A DNA stretch of 57,641 nt, from the NCBI GenBank assembly GCA_900552055.1, contig URYI01000001.1:1-57641 (forward strand). The letters are read 5' to 3'. Each line of letters starts with the position of its first letter. The stretch's first letter is position 1. The position numbers and the translations under genes are program-made. Shown here one piece after another: positions 44,720-52,939 of the stretch. The notes below the pieces were generated by a model that was given only the letters and a program-made list of their open reading frames with translations, made no database searches and was not told the DNA's origin. This DNA is from an uncultured Eubacteriales bacterium (GTDB lineage: Bacteria; Bacillota; Clostridia; Christensenellales; QALW01).

Positions 44720-45985
44720 ATGCCTAAATATGATGATAAGAGAATAATAAGATGTACTTTCTGCAACCGCACGCGCGACCAGGTTAAGCGGCTGGTAGCC
44801 GGCCCTCCGGGAATTTTCATCTGCGATGAATGCATAGAGGACTGCCTGGAGGCTTTAGAAGAAGCTCCCGAAATGGAAAACAGCGCTGCGGTTAATGAGA
44901 TATATCTCCCCAAGCCGGCAGAAATAAAGGCTACGCTGGATCAATATGTAATAGGGCAGGATGATGCTAAAAAAGCACTTGCTGTCGCGGTATACAATCA
45001 CTATAAGCGCATAGCCTATAAAAAGAGCACCGACGATGTAGAGATTCAAAAGAGCAATATTCTGATGATTGGTCCTACCGGCACGGGCAAAACCTATCTT
45101 GCCCAGACGCTGGCCCGGATATTGAATGTGCCCTTTGCCATTGCCGACGCTACTACCTTAACCGAAGCGGGCTATGTGGGCGATGATGTGGAAAACATCC
45201 TGCTTCGCCTTATTCAGGCGGCTGATTATGATTTGCCCAAAGCCGAGCGGGGCATAATCTATATAGACGAAATAGATAAAATTTCCCGCCGTTCAGACAA
45301 TCCCAGCATTACACGGGACGTTTCAGGCGAAGGCGTGCAGCAGGCTCTGCTTAAGATACTGGAGGGAACTGTTGCGCATGTGCCTCCCACAGGCGGGCGC
45401 AAGCATCCTCACCAGGAAATCATACAGCTGGACACCACCAACATTCTCTTTATCTGCGGAGGCGCCTTTGACGGACTGGAAAAGATAATAGAAAGCCGGG
45501 TAGGCAAAAAGACCGTTGGCTTCGGCTCTGAAATCAAGCTGCTTTCACGGCAGCAGGATATAGGGGAAGTCTTAAAGCAGGTCATGCCCCAGGACTTGGT
45601 AAAATTCGGCCTTATACCCGAACTTATCGGCCGGCTTGCCAGTATAGTAACCTTAAATGCATTAAATGAGGATATGCTTGTAGATATCCTTACTCAGCCT
45701 AAAAATGCGCTTGTTAAGCAATATGCCCGGCTGTTTGAAATTGACGGAGTAGAATTAAAATTCGATCCCGAAGCTGTAAGAGCCATCGCGCATAAAGCAA
45801 TAAGCCGCAAAACCGGCGCGCGCGGCCTGCGTTCCATAATAGAGGAAGCGCTTACTCAAACCATGTTTGAGCTTCCTTCTATGGAAAATATATCAAAATG
45901 CGTAGTTACCGAACAGTGCATTACTGATAAACAGCCTCCTCTTCTGGAAAAAATAAAAACCAGGAAAAAGGATCAGGTGTCATAA
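44720..45985 (+). CDS. clpX: ATP-dependent Clp protease ATPase subunit ClpX
   Basis: A 421-residue AAA+ unfoldase. The N-terminal zinc domain has Cys12, Cys15, Cys35 and Cys38. Walker A is GPTGTGKT (118-125), Walker B is [10 protein letters not shown], and the ClpP-contacting IGF-type loop appears as VGFGSEIKL. Sensor 2 lies in [18 protein letters not shown] precedes ATG. It ends at a strong terminator, so the clp operon closes here and lon has its own promoter. Confidence 0.98.
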   Translation: MPKYDDKRIIRCTFCNRTRDQVKRLVAGPPGIFICDECIEDCLEALEEAPEMENSAAVNEIYLPKPAEIKATLDQYVIGQDDAKKALAVAVYNHYKRIAYKKSTDDVEIQKSNILMIGPTGTGKTYLAQTLARILNVPFAIADATTLTEAGYVGDDVENILLRLIQAADYDLPKAERGIIYIDEIDKISRRSDNPSITRDVSGEGVQQALLKILEGTVAHVPPTGGRKHPHQEIIQLDTTNILFICGGAFDGLEKIIESRVGKKTVGFGSEIKLLSRQQDIGEVLKQVMPQDLVKFGLIPELIGRLASIVTLNALNEDMLVDILTQPKNALVKQYARLFEIDGVELKFDPEAVRAIAHKAISRKTGARGLRSIIEEALTQTMFELPSMENISKCVVTEQCITDKQPPLLEKIKTRKKDQVS

Positions 45986-46002
45986 CAAAAATTATATATT
46001 AT

Positions 46003-46035
46003 AAAACGGCAGTAAACCAAACTGCCGTTTTTTTA
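46003..46035 (+). terminator. Rho-independent terminator of clpX
   Basis: AAAACGGCAGT (46003-46013) pairs with ACTGCCGTTTT, followed by further T residues; 11 bp stem with a short AAACCAA loop. Confidence 0.92.
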
Positions 46036-46056
46036 TAATTAATTTTAAAAAAACTA

Positions 46057-46085
46057 TTGACAACTATCAATATGTATATTAATAT
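46057..46085 (+). promoter_or_regulatory. Sigma-A promoter for the two exported-protein genes
   Basis: Consensus TTGACA (46057-46062), 17 bp, TAATAT (46080-46085), 42 bp before ATG 46128. Confidence 0.75.
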
Positions 46086-46127
46086 AATAATAGTAGAAAC
46101 CCAATATTTTCTATGGAGGGCATTTCT

Positions 46128-46829
46128 ATGAAAAAAAAACTATTAATTATTTTACCTGTTTTAGTTGTAGTTATCATAATAGCCGTAATTGTTTTTACAA
46201 GCTTGCTTAAAAAAGATTATATAGTTGTTGCACGTAATGCTGACTGGCTTAACAAAGAGTCGGCTTGGCGTGATTTTACCCCTGCAAGCAATTCATTGAG
46301 TTTATTCAGAACGGAATTAGAGCAATTTGATAAAAGCAAAAGTTCAGGCACGCTTTTTGACAACCTATTTTTCAATAAAATAGAAATGAATATAGAATTG
46401 ACTGAGCAAGGGCTTATACTCAAATATATAGATATGCAAGCCTATAAACTATACGCTGAAAAAGACAAGCATATTTTATATCAAATTTTGAGTCAGGGAA
46501 ATTCTGAAATTAAGCTTCAAGGCTCTTATATAGAGGCAGATAAACACAAAGCTCAGGATATAATAGACACGAGTATAAGCATTTATCAAGCTGATTTATT
46601 ATCAAAGCTTTATTTGGCTGAGGATATTTTAAAAAGCTATGACGGAGATTATGTAAATATAGCGCTTGATAAACAGGCTTATGAAAGGGAAAATTGTTAT
46701 TTGATAAGCAACGATATCATCCAGCAGGTGGATAATACAGATTTCGATTTTCAAACCGTTTGCTTCAAATGCTGCGTATATAAAAATGGCACTCTGCAAG
46801 GAGCCGTAACATTATTTATACGTTCTTAA
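46128..46829 (+). CDS. Unknown membrane-anchored exported protein
   Basis: I do not recognise this 233-residue protein. An N-terminal KKK and hydrophobic helix (about 5-26) anchor or export it. The rest is hydrophilic, Asp/Lys/Leu-rich and mixed alpha/beta. The coding sequence is visibly more AT-rich than its neighbours, hinting at an accessory origin. ATG 46128 was picked because GGAGG lies just upstream. It forms a likely two-gene unit with the next gene, inserted between clpX and lon. Confidence 0.6.
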   Translation: MKKKLLIILPVLVVVIIIAVIVFTSLLKKDYIVVARNADWLNKESAWRDFTPASNSLSLFRTELEQFDKSKSSGTLFDNLFFNKIEMNIELTEQGLILKYIDMQAYKLYAEKDKHILYQILSQGNSEIKLQGSYIEADKHKAQDIIDTSISIYQADLLSKLYLAEDILKSYDGDYVNIALDKQAYERENCYLISNDIIQQVDNTDFDFQTVCFKCCVYKNGTLQGAVTLFIRS

Positions 46830-46898
46830 AGCGGAATAATGCGAAAGGAGGTCAAAACGGGGTTTACCGCTTTAATAAAAAGAAAGGAAAGGAAGCTT

Positions 46899-48041
46899 AT
46901 GAAAAAGTCGATAGTTGCTGTATTGGTCGGAATGTTATTGCTGAATTTTTGCGCATTCAGTTATTCGATGCCAAATAACGCTGTTGTTCAGGAGAATATC
47001 CTGCTTGTAAACGACGCGGCAACTACAAGTGCAGGCTATCAAACTATGGCCGTTGCCGAATTTAATGATATTACGCTTGCCGCTGCGCCTCAATCGGTAA
47101 TAGTGCAGAGCGATATCAGCAGAGTGGATAAGGATATATGCAAACAGCTGGCTGATAACGGCGCAGTTATTATTTTCAGCAATAACACTTTAAAGCAGGT
47201 TGAGGCTAAAATGAACGGACAGACTGTGCCAAATGAAGAAATAGGTCAATATACCCTCGGAACATTTGTATGCAAGACGGCATACGGATATGAATACGGC
47301 GAAATAGCTTATGCCCATGCCGAAGAAAGCACCGTATTTACCAAGCCCCAGATTACGGCTCAAACATTTGAAAGCATAAGGGATAATTTGGGGTTATCTA
47401 ATAATACGGCGCAGACTGCGGCCGCAAACAGCACCGCACCGTATAAGATGTACAACTTTGCCGTAAATTTGACTAGGGACGGCGAAACTATCGGACAGAC
47501 CTGGTGCAGGCAGTATGTGTATAAGCGGGCAAAATATATGCAGAACGGTACGCGGAAAAGCATGTGGGATGTTGTATCTTTAATGAGGGTTACGCCGTAT
47601 TCCCCGTGGGGCGTAGAAGAATATGATACCCGTATGCATTGCAACGCGGGTAATCAGGAATGTATTGAAGATACCTATCTTGAAAGCGACGGAACTTACA
47701 CAAACACTTTGAATATCGGTATTACCGTCAGCGTAGATACGATAGAGGGCAATGTCGGATATAGTCATTCTTACACCTACGATAATGACTCTCAAACGAT
47801 AACTAATCACCTTCCATACGGAAACGTAAAGGAATGGTATGTAGAGGTAATTCCCTGGCGGGAAGCACACTCATGGCAGATTGAACCTGCCATACGCTTT
47901 ATAAACCATAACGACCAGAATATGAGCGGGGCTTGGTCGCAGATAACGCGGGTTAAACTCAGAAAATTTGTGGTTATAGGTATAGATGCGAGCTTTAATT
48001 TAGATTCCGGCGATTATGACTGCGGCGATTGGTTTAGCTGA
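46899..48041 (+). CDS. Unknown secreted protein, beta-rich C-terminal domain
   Basis: A 380-residue secreted protein that I cannot assign. It has a Sec signal peptide (MKKSIVAVLVGMLLLNFCAF), an alpha/beta N-terminal domain (about 25-180), an Ala/Thr/Asn linker, and a C-terminal domain rich in aromatic beta strands (YNFAVNLTRDGETIGQTWCR, then ITVSVDTIEGNVGYSHSYTY). Cysteines at CNAGNQEC could pair. The layout recalls beta-barrel toxins or cell-surface beta sandwiches, but no motif decides it. ATG 46899 has AAAGGAAG upstream; an earlier in-frame ATG (46839) would spoil the signal peptide. A terminator follows. Confidence 0.6.
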   Translation: MKKSIVAVLVGMLLLNFCAFSYSMPNNAVVQENILLVNDAATTSAGYQTMAVAEFNDITLAAAPQSVIVQSDISRVDKDICKQLADNGAVIIFSNNTLKQVEAKMNGQTVPNEEIGQYTLGTFVCKTAYGYEYGEIAYAHAEESTVFTKPQITAQTFESIRDNLGLSNNTAQTAAANSTAPYKMYNFAVNLTRDGETIGQTWCRQYVYKRAKYMQNGTRKSMWDVVSLMRVTPYSPWGVEEYDTRMHCNAGNQECIEDTYLESDGTYTNTLNIGITVSVDTIEGNVGYSHSYTYDNDSQTITNHLPYGNVKEWYVEVIPWREAHSWQIEPAIRFINHNDQNMSGAWSQITRVKLRKFVVIGIDASFNLDSGDYDCGDWFS

Positions 48042-48065
48042 ATTAAGTAATTTGTCTTGTTACGG

Positions 48066-48090
48066 GCGCGCACTAGCGCGCTCTTATTAT
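48066..48090 (+). terminator. Terminator of the exported-protein pair
   Basis: GCGCGC (48066-48071), loop ACTA, GCGCGC (48076-48081), then TCTTATTATTTTA. Short but very GC-rich stem. Confidence 0.65.
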
Positions 48091-48129
48091 TTTATACAGG
48101 AAAATCATTCGCGTTCACATTTATTATAT

Positions 48130-48158
48130 TTGCTTTTTAACTGCAAACAATATATAAT
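48130..48158 (+). promoter_or_regulatory. Sigma-A promoter for lon-engB
   Basis: TTGCTT (48130-48135), 17 bp, TATAAT (48153-48158), about 90 bp before lon. No CIRCE or CtsR operator was recognised between it and the gene. Confidence 0.7.
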
Positions 48159-48247
48159 ATATATTAGCGGCTTATACATCAAGCCGAATTTTTTTGATTA
48201 TTACTATGCCGGCCGCCTGTGCGCAGACCGGAGGAAACGGAGAATAT

Positions 48248-50608
48248 ATGAGCGAGCTCACACTGCCTATGATTCCTATGAGGGGAATGGCAATATTTCC
48301 CAGTATGTCCATGCATGTGGATGTTGCGCGGGAGAAATCCAAGGCCGCAATAGAACACGCCATGCTTTCCAGCCAGCAGATTTTTTTGATAAGCCAAAAA
48401 GAGGCTGCAATAGAGGATCCCATGCTGGACGATTTAGCAAAGGTAGGCTGCGTATGCCGTATAAAGCAGGTTTTGAGGATTCCCGGCGATACTGTGCGCA
48501 TACTGGCCGAAGGCTTATACCGGGCCGAAATAAAGGCTATTACCAGCCAGGAGCATATGTTTGAGGCCGTTATAAACGAAGTAGCGGATGAATTTGTATA
48601 CGACCACATACAAGCCGCGGCCCTTATGCGCCTTATTATGGGCGTATTTGAGGAATATGCCCAGGAATCAGGCAAAGTATCCTCCGATATAATCCAGTCT
48701 CTTAAAGCGGTCAACGACCCGTCTTATTTTGCCGACCTTATGACGGCCAGCGTATTGGAAAATGATGAACAGAGACAGGAAATGCTGGATATTTTTGACC
48801 CCGTTAAACGGCTGGAGCGGCTGTATGAATTTCTTCTGTCTGAAATACAGATAATTGAAATGGAAAAAAAGATATCTGTCAGGGTAAAGCGCCAGATTGA
48901 CCAGTCCCAAAAGGAATATTATCTCAGAGAACAGGTAAAGGCCATACAAAAGGAGCTGGGCGAGGGAGATACTGAAGAAATTGAAGAACTGAATCAGCGT
49001 ATTAATAAAAGCGATATGAGCGATATAGCCAAGAAAAAGGCACTCAAAGAGCTGGAGCGCATGAAGCGCATGCCGGCGGGCATGCCTGAAGGCGCTCTGA
49101 TACGCACCTATCTGGAATGGATGCTGGAATTGCCCTGGTCTGAGGAATCAAAAGACAACGAGGATTTAGATTATGCCTCAGAGATATTGGAAGCGGATCA
49201 TTACGGCCTGCAAAAAGTTAAGGAGAGAATACTGGAATTTTTAGCGGTGCACACCCTCACAAAAAGCATGCACGGCCCAATACTCTGCCTTGTCGGCCCT
49301 CCGGGCGTTGGAAAAACCTCCATCGCCCGTTCTATAGCCAAGGCGCTTGGGCGCAGCTTTGTCAGGATGTCTTTGGGCGGAGTTCGGGACGAGGCTGAAA
49401 TCCGCGGCCACAGGCGCACTTATGTCGGCGCGCTGCCGGGTAAAATAATCTATCATATGCGCCAGGCGGGCACGGTTAATCCGCTTTTCCTGCTGGACGA
49501 AATAGATAAAATGTCCAGCGATTTCAGGGGCGACCCGGCTTCTGCCATGCTTGAGGTTCTGGATTCGGAGCAGAATAACTCCTTCAGCGACCATTATCTT
49601 GAGGTGCCCTACGATTTAAGCAAGGTTATGTTCATTACTACCGCCAATACCTCCGATACTATTCCGCGTCCCCTCCTTGACCGCATGGAGCTTATTCAGC
49701 TTTCGGGCTACACCGACCAGGAAAAGCTCCAGATTGCCAAACGGCATCTTCTGCCCAGACAGATAAAGGAGCACGGCCTGAAAGAAGCTTCAGTAACAAT
49801 AACAGACGAGGCTCTCTTAAAAATAATAAACGACTATACGCGGGAAGCAGGCGTAAGGAGCCTTGAACGCCGCCTGGGGGCTATTTGCCGCAAGGCAGCA
49901 ATAGAAGTGGTTAAAAACAAAACCGAAAATATAACTGTTGATATAAATAATCTTGAGCATTATTTATCTGATAAGAAAATACACAGGGGAGACGCCAATA
50001 AAAAGGATGCCATAGGCATAGTTACCGGCCTGGCCTGGACCAGCGTAGGCGGCGAAACCCTTAACATAGAAACGGCAGTTATGCCGGGCAGCGGAGAATT
50101 AGTGCTTACCGGCCACCTGGGCGACGTTATGAAGGAATCCGCAATGACGGGAATGGGCCTTATACGCGCCAATGCCGAAAGCTGGGGCATTAATCCGGAT
50201 TTCCATAAGAAAAAGGATATCCATATCCATATTCCCGAAGGAGCAATGCCCAAGGACGGACCATCCGCCGGCATAAGCATGTTTACCGCTATGGTTTCTG
50301 TGCTGAGCGGCATTCCCGTGCGCTGCGATACAGCCATGACAGGCGAAATAACGCTGAGCGGCAGTGTTCTGCCCATAGGAGGGCTTAAGGAAAAAGCGCT
50401 TGCGGCATACAGGGCAGGGATAAAACGCATAATAATACCTGCGGATAATATGGAGGATATATCCGAAATCCCCGAAGAAATAGCAGGGGAAATAGAATTT
50501 ATTCCGGTCAGCCAAATTAACCAGGTGCTTAAAAACATACTTGTAAGGATGCCGGTAAAAAAGGAAAGCGGCAGGAGGGCTGTTAATGATGGAGATAAAA
50601 AGAGCTGA
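48248..50608 (+). CDS. lon: ATP-dependent protease Lon (LonA)
   Basis: A 786-residue LonA. The N-terminal substrate domain opens LPMIPMRGMAIFPSM. A coiled coil follows (YYLREQVKAIQKELGEG). The AAA+ module has GPPGVGKTS and FLLDEIDKM. The C-terminal peptidase has the Ser-Lys dyad in PKDGPSAGISM (serine near 678) and GGLKEKALAAYRAG (lysine). ATG 48248 has GGAG close upstream; the frame is open 18 codons further but lacks similarity. engB overlaps its end by 23 bp. Confidence 0.97.
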   Translation: MSELTLPMIPMRGMAIFPSMSMHVDVAREKSKAAIEHAMLSSQQIFLISQKEAAIEDPMLDDLAKVGCVCRIKQVLRIPGDTVRILAEGLYRAEIKAITSQEHMFEAVINEVADEFVYDHIQAAALMRLIMGVFEEYAQESGKVSSDIIQSLKAVNDPSYFADLMTASVLENDEQRQEMLDIFDPVKRLERLYEFLLSEIQIIEMEKKISVRVKRQIDQSQKEYYLREQVKAIQKELGEGDTEEIEELNQRINKSDMSDIAKKKALKELERMKRMPAGMPEGALIRTYLEWMLELPWSEESKDNEDLDYASEILEADHYGLQKVKERILEFLAVHTLTKSMHGPILCLVGPPGVGKTSIARSIAKALGRSFVRMSLGGVRDEAEIRGHRRTYVGALPGKIIYHMRQAGTVNPLFLLDEIDKMSSDFRGDPASAMLEVLDSEQNNSFSDHYLEVPYDLSKVMFITTANTSDTIPRPLLDRMELIQLSGYTDQEKLQIAKRHLLPRQIKEHGLKEASVTITDEALLKIINDYTREAGVRSLERRLGAICRKAAIEVVKNKTENITVDINNLEHYLSDKKIHRGDANKKDAIGIVTGLAWTSVGGETLNIETAVMPGSGELVLTGHLGDVMKESAMTGMGLIRANAESWGINPDFHKKKDIHIHIPEGAMPKDGPSAGISMFTAMVSVLSGIPVRCDTAMTGEITLSGSVLPIGGLKEKALAAYRAGIKRIIIPADNMEDISEIPEEIAGEIEFIPVSQINQVLKNILVRMPVKKESGRRAVNDGDKKS

Positions 50609-51182
50609 ATATGCTTACGGCTTTGCACTGCCTGAGCAGTACCGTCCCGGCAGCCTGCCTGAAATAGCTGTGGCCGGGCGCTCAAATGTAGGCAAATCCA
50701 GCCTTATAAATATGCTTACCCGCAACTCCAAGCTGGCCAAAATAGGCAAGACTCCGGGCAAGACAAGAATTATAAACGCTTTTATCATCAATCAGAGCTT
50801 TTGCCTTATGGATTTGCCCGGATACGGCTTTGCTAAAATAGAAGAAAAAGAAAAGCAGCGCTTCAGTGAGCTGATTGAATATTACTTAAATAGCAGCGCA
50901 CAGCTGAAACATGTATTTCTGCTTCTGGACATACGCCATCAGCCCACATCTGACGATAAAATGATGCTGGACTGGCTTTATTATTATCAAAAACCCTTCA
51001 GCATTATTGCAACAAAAGCGGATAAGCTTTCCAGGGCACAGCAGGCAAAGAGATTAAATGAGCTTTCACGGGAGACAGGGATAATCACATCCGGCATTTA
51101 TCCCATTTCATCTGTAAACGGCAGCGGCCGGGAACGGCTGCTTGAGCGCATGGAGGAATTAATTTATCCAAAAGGAGAATAA
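50586..51182 (+). CDS. ysxC: Ribosome biogenesis GTPase EngB/YsxC
   Basis: A 198-residue GTPase needed for 50S assembly. GRSNVGKS (31-38), DLPGYGFA (G3) and TKADK (G4) are present, and it begins IKRAEYAYGFALPEQYR. AGGAGG lies before ATG 50586; a second ATG follows at once. It is translationally coupled to lon, the order in Bacillus (lonA-ysxC). Confidence 0.95.
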   Translation: MMEIKRAEYAYGFALPEQYRPGSLPEIAVAGRSNVGKSSLINMLTRNSKLAKIGKTPGKTRIINAFIINQSFCLMDLPGYGFAKIEEKEKQRFSELIEYYLNSSAQLKHVFLLLDIRHQPTSDDKMMLDWLYYYQKPFSIIATKADKLSRAQQAKRLNELSRETGIITSGIYPISSVNGSGRERLLERMEELIYPKGE

Positions 51183-51326
51183 TGAACATTATAAAAATAT
51201 AGATGGTTTAAACTTGCATTTTAATTTTACTATGTTATAATATAAATACAAAGGCCGGCTTTATTCAACCGCCATATATAGAACCGGCAACAGGATTTAT
51301 ATGCACAGAATAGAGCTGCTTTTAGT

Positions 51327-51627
51327 TACCCTAAATTGACAAGGGCATATACGGTCAGGACAGGGCTGTTCACGTGCCGTGTTGCTTTTCGCTCCGTGTA
51401 CGCCCGGTACACGTCGTTCAGGCGCCTTGCAGGGCACGGAAAACGGCCGCTGTCTGACTCTTCGGCCTCCGGCAGGTCTGATTCCGGCATTTTCAAGGAA
51501 GCGGAATGAGGAATAAGGAATGAGGAATGAGGAATGAGGCGTACTGAACGCACACCCATTGACGACGACGCAGAAAATGCCGGAATCAGACCGCCGGAGG
51601 CGTGTATCCCCTTGTCAATTTAAGGTA
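51327..51627 (+). mobile_element. Miniature inverted-repeat element, family A, copy 3 (301 bp)
   Basis: It starts TACCCTAAATTGACAAGGGC and ends CCCCTTGTCAATTTAAGGTA. It has the full internal inverted pair (GTCTGATTCCGGCATTTTC near 51476 and GAAAATGCCGGAATCAGACC near 51573). Unlike other copies it has a local run of GGAATGA-like repeats (51506-51537). Its right end lies 17 bp upstream of the OLE-like RNA. Confidence 0.87.
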
Positions 51628-51639
51628 AATAAATATGAT
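51612..51639 (+). promoter_or_regulatory. Hybrid promoter for the OLE-like RNA (-35 in mobile element end)
   Basis: TTGTCA (51612-51617) is part of the element's right terminal repeat; after 16 bp comes TATGAT (51634-51639) in the flanking DNA. Transcription would start near 51645-51647, at the first bases of the closing helix of the RNA. Confidence 0.6.
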
Positions 51640-51643
51640 TGTT

Positions 51644-52229
51644 AAGGTGGTGCAGTATTCTAGTCAGTTCGCCGTGCCTTGAAGACGGGATTAAAAAATC
51701 GTCAAAGGGCATATCGATGAAGTTTCTTGTGCAGGCTTCGGACGCCCAGTCCGGGGTTTGTGCTGGGAGTTAAGGCGGTTGGGCGATCCGCAATGGCATG
51801 CGGGCGTTGACCCAGCCGCCGCGGAGACATATTGCGGTGGCCTTTTATAAGCTACTGAATATGGATGAACCTGCTATGCGGTGCTGTTTAATGGCGCTGT
51901 GTACAGCGTAGCCTGCCTTGAGTGGATTTTGAGGGATAAAGGAACACCCGTTTAAAGCACGGCCATGCATAAGCGGAGTGACGGCCTTTTGAAATCTTAT
52001 CTGCAAAAGAGGCTAGAGGCACGGCGCGCTGCCGAGGAAATCTCCTAGACTGTTTACGGCATTTCGGGGATTATAGTGTGGTCTAAGTGGCTATCGAGCG
52101 TTGCGTACCGGCGACGGCGCAATACGTCCTTTAATGGGAAACCGCCCTTTCGGCGACGGGGGGCAGGACGCAGGGAAATCCGGCTCGACCTAAGCCGCAA
52201 GGTTTACCCGATTTGCTACCACCTTTTTT
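51644..52229 (+). ncRNA. ole: OLE RNA (ornate large extremophilic RNA) candidate
   Basis: There is no gene in this GC-rich stretch, but dense stem-loops are present. AAGGTGGT (51644-51651) pairs with ACCACCTT (52218-52225), and GCA/TGC extends this across a bulge, closing a domain of about 582 nt. A T-run follows. Inner helices include CGGAC/GTCCG (51739-51753), GGCGGTTGGG/CCCAGCCGCC (51774-51783 with 51811-51820), CGCTG/CAGCG (51895-51908) and CGGCT/AGCCG (52181-52197). OLE RNA is known to be about 600 nt, abundant, and encoded just before oapA and dxs in Bacillota, where it forms a membrane RNP linked to cold, alcohol and Mg2+ stress. Size, helix closure and context all fit. Base-level match to the OLE consensus was not checked. 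Confidence 0.83.
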
Positions 52230-52354
52230 ATTTTATCCATGCCCGGCGCTTAATTCTGACAGCCGCCTAAAACGGCTGCGCAAAACCTATAGGCTGCGAA
52301 AAACCTATAAAACAACAAAGGAAACCGGGCAGGGATTAAATTGGAGTGTTTTTA

Positions 52355-52939
52355 TTGAAAAATACTGATAATAACAAAAAATCACAAAAACCAAAGCCAG
52401 GCATTAATTGGGCCATTAAAGCAACCGTTATCTCATTTTTCATGACTATAGCCTTTTCGCTGTTTTCTGAACTGGTTGTCGGCTCTGCTTCTGTATATAT
52501 TTCCGCCTGTATAGTTCTGCTGCTGGTAATTATAAGCATAGCTTTTGATATGATAGGCACCGCTATGGCCTCAGCCGAACAGGCGCCCTTTGTAGCCATG
52601 TCCAGCCGCAGGGTAAGAGGAGCCAAAGAAGTGCTGGGGCTTATAAAAAACACCGACAAAGTCTGCAGCATATGCAACGATATAGTAGGAGATATATGCG
52701 GAATTGTTTCGGGCGCCGCAACTTCAGCCATTATCTATAACGTAGTTATTGCCCGCAATATATCCAGCTCATGGCTAGAAATGATTTTTACTATATTTTT
52801 CAGCGCAGTGGTGGCCTGTTTGACTATAGGCGGAAAAGCCTTCGGCAAAACCATAGCTCTGAATAAAAGCAAGGATATACTTCTGCTTGTAGGAGTTTTT
52901 CTGTCCCTGTTTAAAAAGAAGGATAAAGCAAATGATTGA
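52355..52939 (+). CDS. oapA: OLE-associated membrane protein OapA
   Basis: A 194-residue basic membrane protein with four predicted helices (about 21-41, 46-68, 112-132, 141-158), a Lys/Gln-rich N terminus and a cytoplasmic loop with SSRRVRGAKE. OapA is the four-helix protein that binds OLE RNA and brings it to the membrane. It lies between ole and dxs, exactly as here. Its sequence has a distant resemblance to CorB/DUF21 transport proteins, which may cause misannotation. The start is TTG 52355 with GGAG 8 nt upstream; GTG 52346 abuts that site. It overlaps dxs by 8 bp, so the two are co-translated. Confidence 0.82.
   Translation: MKNTDNNKKSQKPKPGINWAIKATVISFFMTIAFSLFSELVVGSASVYISACIVLLLVIISIAFDMIGTAMASAEQAPFVAMSSRRVRGAKEVLGLIKNTDKVCSICNDIVGDICGIVSGAATSAIIYNVVIARNISSSWLEMIFTIFFSAVVACLTIGGKAFGKTIALNKSKDILLLVGVFLSLFKKKDKAND

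Noticed and set aside
51326..51559. Minus-strand open frame of 77 codons in element copy 3
   Set aside because: It lies wholly in the terminal and internal repeats of the miniature element, and its end (VLTVYALVNLG) is simply the translated terminal repeat. Similar frames occur at 5243-5434 and 28413-28613. There is no ribosome binding site and the frames differ among copies.
51644..52229. Group II intron or decayed gene as explanation for the structured stretch
   Set aside because: No domain V-like sequence, no reverse transcriptase fragment and no interrupted gene. All frames are full of stops without a recognisable protein, whereas the closing helix and the oapA-dxs context point to OLE RNA.
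52076..52270. Plus-strand frame of 64 codons before oapA
   Set aside because: Arg-rich peptide within the structured RNA; no start signal, and explained by GC-rich helices.
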